DNA from: Enterobacteriaceae bacterium 4M9
Lineage (GTDB): Bacteria > Pseudomonadota > Gammaproteobacteria > Enterobacterales > Enterobacteriaceae
DNA length: 64,000 nt
Direction of reading: 5' to 3'
Assembly (NCBI GenBank): GCA_010092695.1
Contig: JAADJJ010000001.1
Coordinates: forward strand, 1,860,001 to 1,924,000
Shown here piece after piece: positions 8,118-16,837 of this stretch (positions within the stretch are counted from its first letter, which is position 1; each line of letters starts with the position of its first letter). Made by a program: the position numbers and the translations under genes. The notes under the pieces were generated by a model. The model did not search any database and was not told where the DNA came from. It saw only the letters and a program-made list of their open reading frames with translations.

Positions 8118-9082
8118 TGCGACAGGCGCAAATCTGGCGTTATCAGCTGCCAATGGATGCTGGCGTGGTGCTGCGTGAGCGGCGCCTGAAAACGCGCGAC
8201 GGATTGCTGGTGCGTCTTGTTGACTGTAATCACGAAGGCTGGGGCGAAATAGCCCCGCTGCCGGGTTTTAGTAGCGAAACGCTTGAAGAGGCGCAGACGC
8301 AAACCCAGACCTGGGTTGAGGCGTGGCTGAGTGGTGAGGATCCGCAATGGCCGCAGGCACCTTCGGCGGCGTTTGGTTTAAGTTGTGCGCTGGCCGAGCT
8401 GACGCACACCTTGCCCGTTGCGGCTGACTATCGCGCCGCGCCGCTGTGCACGGGCGACCCGGATGAAGTGTTGCCGATGCTGGAGGCGATGCCGGGCGAA
8501 AAAGTCGCGAAAATCAAGGTGGGGCTTTATGAAGCGGTACGCGACGGCATGGTGGCAAACCTTTTGCTGGAAGCGATACCGGACCTGAAGCTGCGCCTGG
8601 ATGCTAACCGCGGCTGGACGCCGGTCAAAGCTCAACAGTTTGCAAAATACGTTGCGCCTGAACATCGCGCCCGCATCGCATTTATTGAGGAACCGTGTAA
8701 AACCCGTGAGCAGTCGCGCGAGTTTGCCGCCGGGACCGGTATTGCGATTGCCTGGGACGAAAGCCTGCGCGAGCCGGATTTTGTGTTTGCCGCTGAGCCG
8801 GGGCTGGCGGCGGTAATTATCAAGCCGACGCTGACCGGCTGCCTGGACAAGGTGCGTGAACAGGTGGAGCAGGCTCATGCGCTGGGTCTGGAGGTGGTTA
8901 TCAGTTCGTCGCTTGAGTCGAGCCTGGGTCTGACCCAACTGGCGCGCATTGCCGCCTGGCTGACGCCGGATACGCTGCCGGGGCTCGATACGCTGTCGCT
9001 GATGCAGGCACAGCTGGTGCGCACATGGCCCGACAGCGACCTGCCGTGCCTGTGTACCGGTGCACTGGAGCGGCTGCTGTGA
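8117..9082 (+). CDS. menC: o-Succinylbenzoate synthase
   Basis: 321 residues (E. coli 320). Enolase superfamily: the catalytic Lys in KIKVGLYE, the Mg-binding Asp in RLDANRGW, EEPCK and WDESLREPDF, and the second catalytic Lys in IIKPTLTG. It dehydrates SHCHC to o-succinylbenzoate. ATG overlaps the menB stop by one base, and the stop overlaps the menE GTG start by 3 bases (GTGA), so menB-menC-menE are tightly coupled. Confidence 0.95.
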   Translation: MRQAQIWRYQLPMDAGVVLRERRLKTRDGLLVRLVDCNHEGWGEIAPLPGFSSETLEEAQTQTQTWVEAWLSGEDPQWPQAPSAAFGLSCALAELTHTLPVAADYRAAPLCTGDPDEVLPMLEAMPGEKVAKIKVGLYEAVRDGMVANLLLEAIPDLKLRLDANRGWTPVKAQQFAKYVAPEHRARIAFIEEPCKTREQSREFAAGTGIAIAWDESLREPDFVFAAEPGLAAVIIKPTLTGCLDKVREQVEQAHALGLEVVISSSLESSLGLTQLARIAAWLTPDTLPGLDTLSLMQAQLVRTWPDSDLPCLCTGALERLL

Positions 9083-10731
9083 TTTTCACCGACTGGCCGT
9101 GGCGGCACTGGCGCGGCGTTCGCGGCGATGCTGTGGCGCTACGGCTGGAGCAGGCGTCCCTGAACTGGCGTGAACTGTGTGAGCTGATTGATGTGCTGGC
9201 ACAGGGCCTGGCGCAGCAAGGGGTGAGCGCAGGCGACGGCGTTGCGCTGTGTGCGGCCAATGGGCCACGCACGCTGTTGGCCTGGCTCGCGCTGCTCCAG
9301 TGCGGTGCGCGCATTGTGCCACTCAATCCCAGGTTGCCGCCGTCACTGCTTAGTGCCTTGTTGCCAGGACTGACGCTGCGCTATGGGTTGGTGCTCGACG
9401 AGGCGGCAACGCTGCCGGGTCTCCAGGCGCTGCAATGGCCTGAATCGCCCTATCTGCCTGCCAGTGGACCCTGTTTTACCGCCAGCGCAGAACGCGTGGC
9501 CGACGGTGAAGAAGCCTTGGTGAACGAGGCTGTCACGATCGTTGCGCCTTTATCACCTTCGCAAGGCGCTGCGGCTCCCGCGCCTTCAGTAACAACGACC
9601 TTACCCGCAGACGTAACCATCGATACTGCTGCAACAGCCACAACGCCTTCGTCTGTTTCATCAACGTCGCTTTCCTCAGCAGCCATAGCACCTTACGCGC
9701 ATTCAGCCCGCTCGATCGAGGATGATAATTCCGTTGCCGTGGAATGGGATCCGTCGCGTTTTGTCTCCATGACGCTCACCTCCGGCTCCAGCGGTTTGCC
9801 AAAGGCGGCAGTACACACTGCCGCAGCACACCTTGCCAGCGCCGAAGGGCTGCTGGCGCTGATGCCGTTTCACGCCCAGGACAACTGGCTGCTGTCGCTG
9901 CCGCTTTTTCATGTCTCGGGCCAGGGCATTTTCTGGCGCTGGCTGCTGGCGGGCGGTTGTCTGACGGTGCGTGACCTGCATCCGCTGCACACGGCGCTGG
10001 AGGGGTGCACTCACGCGTCCCTGGTGCCAACCCAGCTTTGGCGGCTGCTGTCGCAAACACACATGCCTGAGAAGCTTCACAGTGTACTGCTGGGCGGGGC
10101 GGCTATTCCGGTTGACTTAACACAGCAGGCTCAGGCGCGTGGTATTCGCTGCTGGTGCGGCTACGGGATGACCGAGCTTGCTTCAACGGTGTGCGCAAAG
10201 TATGCGGATGGACTGGCAGACGTTGGCGCAGCGCTGGCGGGCCGTGAAGTGCGTATTGTGAATGATGAAATCCTGATTCGGGCGGCGAGCCTTGCCAGCG
10301 GTTACTGGCGTGATGGTGCGCTGCTGGCGCTAACGGACAGCGAAGGCTGGTTCCATACGCGCGATCGCGGCGTGCTGGCAAACGGCAGGCTGACGGTGCT
10401 GGGGCGTCTCGATAATCTCTTTTTCAGCGGCGGTGAAGGCATTCAGCCGGAAGACGTGGAACGGGTGATTAATGCGCATCCCCAGGTCAGCCAGTGCTTT
10501 GTGGTGCCGGTGGCAGATGCCGAGTTTGGCCATCGCCCTGTAGCGGTTGTGGAGTGCGACAATGCGCTTTGCCCTGAAACGCTGGCTGAGTGGGTAGGCG
10601 ATAAGCTGGTGCGTTTCCAGCAGCCGGTGCGCTGGCTACGGCTGCCACAGGTGTTGAAAAACGGTGGCATTAAGGTTTCTCGCCGTGAGGTGCAGCGTTG
10701 GGTTGACGAGATGCTGAGGAATGGCAAATAG
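9079..10731 (+). CDS. menE: o-Succinylbenzoate--CoA ligase with an internal low-complexity insertion
   Basis: 550 residues from the GTG at 9079, which overlaps the menC stop and gives the conserved opening IFTDWPWRHWR. An earlier in-frame ATG at 9025 lies inside menC. ANL adenylating enzyme: P-loop TLTSGSSGLPK (232-242), LLSLPLFHVSGQG, the A5-like YGMTELASTVCAK, the hinge motif TRDRG...GRLDNLFFSGGEGIQPEDVE, and the C-terminal KNGGIKVSRREV lysine. It activates o-succinylbenzoate to its CoA thioester for MenB. E. coli MenE is 451 residues. The excess is an Ala/Ser/Thr-rich stretch at roughly 125-225, just before the P-loop, that displaces the P-loop by 92 residues. All catalytic motifs are intact, so the enzyme is probably active. 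Confidence 0.93.
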   Translation: MIFTDWPWRHWRGVRGDAVALRLEQASLNWRELCELIDVLAQGLAQQGVSAGDGVALCAANGPRTLLAWLALLQCGARIVPLNPRLPPSLLSALLPGLTLRYGLVLDEAATLPGLQALQWPESPYLPASGPCFTASAERVADGEEALVNEAVTIVAPLSPSQGAAAPAPSVTTTLPADVTIDTAATATTPSSVSSTSLSSAAIAPYAHSARSIEDDNSVAVEWDPSRFVSMTLTSGSSGLPKAAVHTAAAHLASAEGLLALMPFHAQDNWLLSLPLFHVSGQGIFWRWLLAGGCLTVRDLHPLHTALEGCTHASLVPTQLWRLLSQTHMPEKLHSVLLGGAAIPVDLTQQAQARGIRCWCGYGMTELASTVCAKYADGLADVGAALAGREVRIVNDEILIRAASLASGYWRDGALLALTDSEGWFHTRDRGVLANGRLTVLGRLDNLFFSGGEGIQPEDVERVINAHPQVSQCFVVPVADAEFGHRPVAVVECDNALCPETLAEWVGDKLVRFQQPVRWLRLPQVLKNGGIKVSRREVQRWVDEMLRNGK

Positions 10732-10837
10732 CGGTTCTTGCGGGCAGTAACATAACGCGCAGGTGTCATCAGCTTCTCACCTTTTTTCATGTGGGTAGCA
10801 CACAACATATCGGTAGTGTAGCCAACGCGGTGCGCGC

Positions 10838-10866
10838 ATAAAAAAGGAGCCTTGCGGCTCCTTTTA
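10838..10866. terminator. Bidirectional terminator between menE and katA
   Basis: Stem AAGGAGCC / GGCTCCTT with a TTGC tetraloop, A-rich on the left and T-rich on the right. It can end transcription of both convergent units (men operon on +, katA on -). Confidence 0.85.
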
Positions 10867-10882
10867 TCATTTGTGCTTACGC

Positions 10883-12334
10883 TTACATTTTATCTTTCAG
10901 CGCTTTCACCGCAGCGGCGACGCCTGCGCCGTATTCAGGGTGAACCTGAGCGAACAGGCCAATCTGGCGCTCCTGGATAAATTCCGGGATCTGCACCAGT
11001 TCACCTGCGATGCGGTCAAACATGCGCTGGTGCTCTTCTTTGCTCAGCAGTTCGAACAGCGCGCGCGGCTGGCTGAAGTAGTCTTCATCTTCACGCTGGT
11101 TCCAGTGATCGGCGGCACCTTCGATAGACAACGGCGGCTCGCTGAAGTCCGGCTGCTCCTGGAAGACGCCAAAGCTGTTTGGCTCATAGGTCGGGCCGTT
11201 GCCGCTGTTGCCGTCAATGCGCATCGCACCGTCGCGATGGTAGTTGTGGAACGGGCAGCGCGGGGCGTTGACCGGGATCTGATGGTGGTTGACGCCCAGA
11301 CGGTAGCGGTGCGCATCGCCGTAGGAGAACAGACGGCCCTGCAACATGCGGTCTGGTGAGAAGCTGATACCTGGCACCACGTTTGCTGGCGAGACCGCAA
11401 GCTGCTCAACTTCAGCAAAGTAGTTGTCAGGGTTACGGTTAAGCTCCAGTACGCCCACTTCAATCAGCGGATAGTCACCGTGCGGCCAGACTTTAGTCAG
11501 ATCAAACGGGTTGTACGGGACTTTAGAGGCTTCGGCTTCCGGCATGATCTGCACAAACAGGGTCCAGCGCGGGAAATCACCGTTTTCAATGGCGTCAAAC
11601 AGGTCACGCTGTGAACTTTCACGGTCTTCTGCGACCAGACGTTTGGCTTCATCGTCCATCAGGTTTTCAATGCCCTGCTGGTTTTTCAGATGGAACTTGA
11701 CCCAGTAGCGCTCGTTGTTGCTGTTAATGAAGCTAAAGGTGTGGCTACCAAAACCGTGCATGTGGCGATAGGAGCGCGGCAGGCCGCGGTCGCTGTAGTC
11801 GATAGTCAGCTGATGCAGGGTTTCCGGCTGCAGGGAGAAAAAGTCCCACTTGTAGGTCGGGTTACGCAGGTTGGTACGCGGATCGCGTTTTACTACGTGG
11901 TTCAGGTCCGGGAACTTCAGCGGATCGCGCAGGTAGAACACCGGCGTGTTGTTGCCCACCAGGTCCCAGTTACCTTCTTCGGTATAAAATTTAATGGCGA
12001 AGCCACGGATATCACGTTCGGCATCGGCAGCACCGCGTTCACCGGCTACGGTGGAGAAACGAATGAAAAGCTCGGTTTTTTTGCCAATGTCGGAGAAGAT
12101 TTTTGCGCGGGTGTAAGAGGAGATATCGTGAGTGACGGTGAAAGTACCGTAAGCACCGGAGCCTTTGGCGTGCATACGTCGCTCCGGGATAACTTCACGA
12201 TCAAAGTGCGCCAGCTTTTCAAGGAACCAGACATCCTGCAACAGCATGGGACCGCGTTTTCCGGCCGTAGCGACGTTATTGTTATAAGCTACGGGAGCGC
12301 CGGAGGCGGTGGTTAATCCTTTCTTGCTCATCAT
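10883..12334 (-). CDS. katA: Catalase, monofunctional haem type (KatA, small subunit)
   Basis: 483 residues. Catalytic His55 in RRMHAKGSGAYG, the distal Asn in VGNNTPVFYLRDP, and the proximal haem-ligand motif RLFSYGDAHRYRLG with its Tyr. At ~480 residues this is a small-subunit (clade 3) catalase, unlike E. coli KatE (753 aa). It converts hydrogen peroxide to water and oxygen in the cytoplasm. Two tandem ATGs (12334 and 12331) follow AAGGAG; the second has the better 7-bp spacing. E. coli lacks this gene here: it replaces the pmrD/arn block normally found after menE. Confidence 0.95.
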   Translation of the reverse strand: MMSKKGLTTASGAPVAYNNNVATAGKRGPMLLQDVWFLEKLAHFDREVIPERRMHAKGSGAYGTFTVTHDISSYTRAKIFSDIGKKTELFIRFSTVAGERGAADAERDIRGFAIKFYTEEGNWDLVGNNTPVFYLRDPLKFPDLNHVVKRDPRTNLRNPTYKWDFFSLQPETLHQLTIDYSDRGLPRSYRHMHGFGSHTFSFINSNNERYWVKFHLKNQQGIENLMDDEAKRLVAEDRESSQRDLFDAIENGDFPRWTLFVQIMPEAEASKVPYNPFDLTKVWPHGDYPLIEVGVLELNRNPDNYFAEVEQLAVSPANVVPGISFSPDRMLQGRLFSYGDAHRYRLGVNHHQIPVNAPRCPFHNYHRDGAMRIDGNSGNGPTYEPNSFGVFQEQPDFSEPPLSIEGAADHWNQREDEDYFSQPRALFELLSKEEHQRMFDRIAGELVQIPEFIQERQIGLFAQVHPEYGAGVAAAVKALKDKM

Positions 12335-12593
12335 TAGTCTCCTTGGGAGTAAGATTTTTGAAAGTCGTGCGTGAGTCAGACGGGGTGGCCTGTCACCGAC
12401 ATTCTTTACCGTTGACTTGTTTGCGGCAATTCGGCTTTTTCTATTACAGTCATACCCTTTCTCTGTCAGACGAGGCGAGGAGTTTTTGAATATATTACAA
12501 AAATCGGAGATTTTACCTGTCCATCAGCACGTTATGCGTGCAATTACCGATTGCTGCGAAATATCCTTCCGTAATGTGACGTGGAGCTAATTA

Positions 12594-13793
12594 ATGATAA
12601 AAATCGACATGCTGTCCACCGGTGACGAAGTGCTTCACGGTCAGATAGTGGATACCAATGCTGCCTGGCTTGCGGACTATCTGTTCAGTCAGGGGTTGCC
12701 AATGTGTGGGCGCAGCACGGTAGGGGATGCGCTCGATGCGCTGGTTGCGGCATTGCGCGAACGCAGCCAGCACGCGGATGTCCTGATTGTTAACGGCGGG
12801 CTGGGGCCGACCAGTGACGATCTGAGCGCCGAAGCGGCGGCCATGGCGCTGGGCCAGCCGCTGGTGGAAAACGCCGAATGGCTGGCGCGCATGACGCAGT
12901 ATTTTGCCGAGCGTGGCAGAGAAATGGCACCGTCTAATCGCAAACAGGCACAGCTGCCTGCCGGTAGCGAGATGATTGATAACCCGGTTGGTACTGCCTG
13001 TGGGTTTGCTATTACGCTCAATCACTGCCTTATTTTTTTTACGCCGGGTGTTCCCTCTGAATTTAAGGTGATGGTAGAACAGCAAATCGTGCCGCGTCTG
13101 CGTGCGCGTTTTACGGTTACCGAGCCACCGCTGTGTCTGCGCCTGACGACGTTCGGGCGCGGTGAGAGCAGCCTGGCACAGCAGCTCGATACGCTCACGC
13201 TCCCCGCCGACGTGGTATTGGGCTATCGCTCCAGCGCGCCGATTATTGAGCTGAAGTTGACCGGACCTGCGGCCAGACGTGAGGAGATGCTGCGCGTGTG
13301 GCAGGACGTAAAGCGGGAGGCGGGAGACAGCCTGCTTTTTGAAGGCACGGCAGGTCTGGCTGCCGCGGTAGGTGAGCTGCTGGCTACGCGTGGGCAGAGT
13401 CTGGCGGTGAGTGAGCAGTTCACCAACGGGCTGTTGTGCTGGCAGCTGGGTGACAGTGGCGTTACGCCGATATGCGCTGAGGTATTGCCTGCGCAGGTAG
13501 AAACGCTGGAGCGCAGCTTACAGCGCGCTGCCGATTACGCTGCCCGCACCCGGGCCGATGTGGTGCTGCTGGTGGCACAGGCGGGCGACGATAGCATTAA
13601 CTACGTCATTCACAGTGCGCAAGGCGCGCAGGGCGTACGTGCAGGGTTCAGCCTTAGCAATCGCGCGCAGCGCGTACACCAGGACACCTGCGCCGTGATG
13701 GCGTTGAATTTGCTGCGCCGCTGGCTTAGCGGTGAGCCGCTGCGTGCACATTACGGCTGGGTGCACGTCTATGAACACATCGTCACGCCGTAA
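12594..13793 (+). CDS. yfaY: YfaY, CinA-family protein with degenerate amidase domain
   Basis: 399 residues (E. coli YfaY 400). The N-terminal MoCF/COG1058 domain is clear: STGDEVLHGQIVDTNAAWLA, VNGGLGPTSDD, SNRKQA and TPGVPSEFK. In the C-terminal CinA domain the nucleotide-amidohydrolase motif AESCTGG is replaced by SEQFTNG, so the catalytic Ser is missing and deamidation is unlikely. The N-terminal domain relates to ADP-ribose pyrophosphatase-type CinA activity; the in vivo role is uncertain. Start ATG follows GGAG by 8 bp. The 260 bp separating it from katA carry the promoters of both divergent genes; I see no other feature there. Confidence 0.93.
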   Translation: MIKIDMLSTGDEVLHGQIVDTNAAWLADYLFSQGLPMCGRSTVGDALDALVAALRERSQHADVLIVNGGLGPTSDDLSAEAAAMALGQPLVENAEWLARMTQYFAERGREMAPSNRKQAQLPAGSEMIDNPVGTACGFAITLNHCLIFFTPGVPSEFKVMVEQQIVPRLRARFTVTEPPLCLRLTTFGRGESSLAQQLDTLTLPADVVLGYRSSAPIIELKLTGPAARREEMLRVWQDVKREAGDSLLFEGTAGLAAAVGELLATRGQSLAVSEQFTNGLLCWQLGDSGVTPICAEVLPAQVETLERSLQRAADYAARTRADVVLLVAQAGDDSINYVIHSAQGAQGVRAGFSLSNRAQRVHQDTCAVMALNLLRRWLSGEPLRAHYGWVHVYEHIVTP

Positions 13794-13903
13794 TGGCTTC
13801 CTTCCAGGCGGTAATCTACCGCCTGTTTTCCCTGTCTTTACTACCTCTTAATACGTAGTTTTTGTTGCGAAATGCGCATTTTCGAAAACAAAAGGAAAAT
13901 TTA

Positions 13904-13921
13904 ATGTGCGTTTAAGCACAT
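13904..13921 (+). promoter_or_regulatory. CRP-like palindrome upstream of glpT
   Basis: Perfect inverted repeat ATGTGC-N6-GCACAT. It has the CRP half-site spacing (TGTGA-N6-TCACA) with one symmetric substitution per half. It lies ~170 bp before the glpT start in an AT-rich 300-bp gap. E. coli glpTQ is CRP-activated and GlpR-repressed. I did not find a convincing GlpR operator, so only a CRP assignment is proposed. Confidence 0.45.
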
Positions 13922-14089
13922 AAACGATCTGTTTTTAATAAAAATGTAACACGATGTGCGATATTTACCGTAGGCAGCGTACACCACCTCGGGCTTCAGG
14001 CGCGAAAAAGAACATTGCGATGTTTTTTTCAGGTGCGCTGCACTTTCTTTGGTTAGATAAAAAAACAGAAACCTGGCCACGGAGGCTTC

Positions 14090-15436
14090 ATGTTAAGTAT
14101 TTTTAAACCCGCTGCGCACAAGGCTAGACTGCCGTCTGAGAAGATAGATCCTGTCTATCGTCGCCTGCGCTGGCAGATTTTTGCAGGGATATTTTTTGGC
14201 TACGCAGCATACTACCTGGTGCGCAAGAACTTTGCGCTGGCGATGCCCTATCTGGTTGAGCAGGGCTTTTCGCGCGGCGACCTGGGATTTGCGCTCTCGG
14301 GCATTTCCATTGCCTATGGCTTCTCGAAATTTATCATGGGCTCGGTATCCGACCGCTCCAATCCTCGGGTGTTTCTGCCCGCCGGTCTGATTCTGGCAGC
14401 GCTGGTGATGTTGTTTATGGGCTTTGTGCCCTGGGCGACATCCAGCATTATGGTGATGTTCGTGCTGCTGTTTATGTGTGGCTGGTTCCAGGGAATGGGG
14501 TGGCCGCCGTGCGGGCGCACCATGGTGCACTGGTGGTCGCAGAAGGAGCGCGGCGGTATCGTGTCGGTGTGGAACTGTGCGCATAACGTCGGTGGTGGTA
14601 TTCCACCGCTGCTGTTCCTGCTGGGGATGGCCTGGTTTAACGACTGGCACGCGGCGCTGTATATGCCAGCGTTTGCCGCTATTGTTGTCGCGATTTTTGC
14701 ATTTGCCATGATGCGTGATACGCCGCAGTCCTGCGGCCTGCCGCCGATTGAAGAGTACAAAAACGACTATCCGGACGACTACAGCGAGAAGGACGAGCAG
14801 GAACTGACGGCAAAGCAGATTTTCATGCAGTACGTTCTGCCAAACCGCCTGCTGTGGTACATCGCAATAGCGAACGTTTTCGTTTACCTGCTGCGTTACG
14901 GCATTCTCGACTGGTCGCCGACCTATCTCAAAGAAGTGAAGCACTTCGCGCTGGATAAGTCCTCATGGGCTTATTTCCTGTATGAATATGCCGGTATTCC
15001 GGGCACGCTGCTGTGTGGCTGGATGTCGGATAAAGTGTTTCGCGGTAACCGTGGTGCCACTGGTGTGTTCTTTATGACGCTTGTGACTATTGCTACCGTC
15101 GTGTACTGGCTTAACCCGCCGGGCAATCCGGCTGTCGATATGGCCTGCATGATTGTTATCGGCTTTTTGATTTACGGACCGGTAATGCTGATTGGTCTGC
15201 ATGCACTGGAACTGGCGCCCAAGAAAGCGGCAGGTACGGCCGCCGGCTTTACGGGGCTTTTCGGCTACCTGGGTGGTTCGGTGGCTGCGAGCGCTATCGT
15301 GGGTTATACCGTTGATTTCTTCGGCTGGGACGGTGGCTTTATCGTGATGATTGGCGGCAGCGTGCTGGCGGTTATCCTGCTGCTGGTGGTGATGGTCGGT
15401 GAGCACAGAAACCATAAAGCCGCAGCGAAGTCGTAA
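14090..15436 (+). CDS. glpT: Glycerol-3-phosphate:phosphate antiporter
   Basis: 448 residues (E. coli GlpT 452), very similar throughout. Twelve-helix major facilitator fold. The substrate-binding Arg in YYLVRKNFAL (residue ~45), GWFQGMGWPPCGRTMVHWWS, and the later RYGILDWSPTYL with the second binding Arg are all visible. Inner-membrane import of sn-glycerol-3-phosphate in exchange for phosphate, and the fosfomycin entry route. In E. coli it is followed by glpQ and divergent from glpABC. Neither is present here: glpT stands alone with its own terminator. Confidence 0.97.
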   Translation: MLSIFKPAAHKARLPSEKIDPVYRRLRWQIFAGIFFGYAAYYLVRKNFALAMPYLVEQGFSRGDLGFALSGISIAYGFSKFIMGSVSDRSNPRVFLPAGLILAALVMLFMGFVPWATSSIMVMFVLLFMCGWFQGMGWPPCGRTMVHWWSQKERGGIVSVWNCAHNVGGGIPPLLFLLGMAWFNDWHAALYMPAFAAIVVAIFAFAMMRDTPQSCGLPPIEEYKNDYPDDYSEKDEQELTAKQIFMQYVLPNRLLWYIAIANVFVYLLRYGILDWSPTYLKEVKHFALDKSSWAYFLYEYAGIPGTLLCGWMSDKVFRGNRGATGVFFMTLVTIATVVYWLNPPGNPAVDMACMIVIGFLIYGPVMLIGLHALELAPKKAAGTAAGFTGLFGYLGGSVAASAIVGYTVDFFGWDGGFIVMIGGSVLAVILLLVVMVGEHRNHKAAAKS

Positions 15437-15471
15437 AGCGTTATGGCGGCTCAGGCCGTGATTTCAGTTAT

Positions 15472-15500
15472 AAGCCTCCGCTCAGTCGGAGGCTTTTTTG
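15472..15500 (+). terminator. glpT terminator (possibly bidirectional)
   Basis: 9-bp stem AAGCCTCCG / CGGAGGCTT, six-base loop, then a T-run. It lies 36 bp after glpT and immediately before the end of the convergent LysR gene. Confidence 0.9.
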
Positions 15501-15503
15501 TTT

Positions 15504-16403
15504 TTACGCGTTGCTTGTACTGGCGACCAGCCGGTTTACCATGTCAGCGACCTGTCGGCGCTCGTCTTCGCGCCGCTGTACCAGATAGACATTGACGCTA
15601 AACGGCGTGCGGTCTGTGGTCAGCAGCGGGCGAAACGTGACACCAGCGAAGCGGATATGACAAAGCGAGGCCGGAAGCAGCGCCACACCTTGCTCACTGG
15701 AAATGGCGTTCAGCAACTGTAGCCGGTCCTGTGGCATTTCAATCAGCCGTGAAGCGCGGCGCTTTAAAATGGCGTCATATTTATCATACAGGGCAGGGTT
15801 ACGAGCGCGAGAAAACCAGAAAAGCGGCAAATCGCGAATATCTTCAAGGCTTACGGCCGTTAGTGCCGCTGCCGGGTGGCTGGCAGGTAGCGCCAGCAAC
15901 AGCGGTTCGACGTGCAGCGGCGTGTAGACTAATGCTGCATCCGGCAGGGCGTTTTCAACGCTAATGGCCAGATCTAACTCTTTGTCGACAAGGCGCTGTA
16001 GCAGCGGTAGCGAAGTGGGGGCGTGATGCAGCGTTTTACCGCCGCTCGCCGGAGTGTGAAACAGCGCGGCAATGTCTGGCTGGTAGCGCAGGTCCAGCAT
16101 GTCGGTCAGCCCAATGCGCAGTGGGTTTTGCGTTTGTTGCAGGTGGTTTACCGCCTGACTCAGCAGTTCCAGGATGTGGCGCGCCTGCTGTTCCAGTATC
16201 TGTCCCGCCTCGGTCAGCTCAACGGCATGGGTGCTGCGTTTTAAAACCGCACAGCCAAGGGTTTCCTCAAGGCACTGAATCTGGCGTGACAGCGGTGGTT
16301 GAGTCATGTCCAGACTCTGCGCTGCGCGCCGGAAATTAAGCGTTTGCGCGACGGCGAGGAAACACTGTAGCTGTTTGACCGTCGGCAGTTTTTGCTGCTC
16401 CAT
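15504..16403 (-). CDS. LysR-family transcriptional regulator
   Basis: 299 residues, the standard LTTR length. N-terminal winged HTH (about 8-67): LQCFLAVAQTLNFRRAAQSLDMTQPPLSRQIQCLEETLG. A LysR substrate-binding domain follows (about 90-295), with LRIGLTDML and ...EQGVALLPASL. The HTH resembles BenM/CatM-type regulators of aromatic or organic-acid metabolism, but I cannot assign a ligand. No obvious divergent target gene starts next to it: the next gene upstream (autotransporter) runs on the same strand. It could regulate itself or a distant locus. Confidence 0.88.
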   Translation of the reverse strand: MEQQKLPTVKQLQCFLAVAQTLNFRRAAQSLDMTQPPLSRQIQCLEETLGCAVLKRSTHAVELTEAGQILEQQARHILELLSQAVNHLQQTQNPLRIGLTDMLDLRYQPDIAALFHTPASGGKTLHHAPTSLPLLQRLVDKELDLAISVENALPDAALVYTPLHVEPLLLALPASHPAAALTAVSLEDIRDLPLFWFSRARNPALYDKYDAILKRRASRLIEMPQDRLQLLNAISSEQGVALLPASLCHIRFAGVTFRPLLTTDRTPFSVNVYLVQRREDERRQVADMVNRLVASTSNA

Positions 16404-16633
16404 TCTTTCCCCTTGCTTATAAGTTCTGGCTTGCGGACTTCACCGTAGTAGCGTGACGAAACAAGCCAACATCCCAGTTGTTTGCAGAAGTAATCCTGTT
16501 ATGGGCGTAATGATAAATGAGAGCGCTCGTAAAATAACGATTAGATAAATTACTGTTTCTCGGTTTTTGAAACATAGCGACTTTGACGCAGAGGGGCAAC
16601 ATCAAAGACTGTGGTCTGATGAGCCAGGAGAAT
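16404..16633. other. LysR promoter region
   Basis: 230 bp of AT-rich sequence upstream of the LysR gene up to the autotransporter terminator. No supported ORF. Palindromic patches are present, but none that I can assign as an operator. Confidence 0.4.
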
Positions 16634-16662
16634 GAAAAATGCCCGCAGGCTGATGCGGGCAT
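16634..16662 (-). terminator. Terminator downstream of the autotransporter
   Basis: Read on the minus strand: 9-bp stem ATGCCCGCA / TGCGGGCAT with a six-base loop, followed by TTTTT. It is the first stem with a T-run after the autotransporter stop. Confidence 0.75.
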
Positions 16663-16711
16663 GAGTTGATGGACCAGGAATGAATAGTGCCCCGCAGCTT
16701 TCCAGCAGCAG

Positions 16712-16746
16712 GGCGGGTTAAACCCAGGCGGCGTGTTTAACCCGCC
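16712..16746. repeat. 12-bp perfect inverted repeat
   Basis: GGCGGGTTAAAC (16712-16723) and GTTTAACCCGCC (16735-16746) with an 11-base loop, 92 bp beyond the autotransporter stop. It would form a very stable hairpin in the 3' untranslated region but lacks a T-run on either side. Confidence 0.7.
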
Positions 16747-16837
16747 ACTTTATCGGTTGGGTGTCGCGAGTGGCCATCAGCGCGCTCTTCATGCGGCGCT
16801 GAACGTCTGGAACAGCCGCAGCACGATACTGCGCTTT

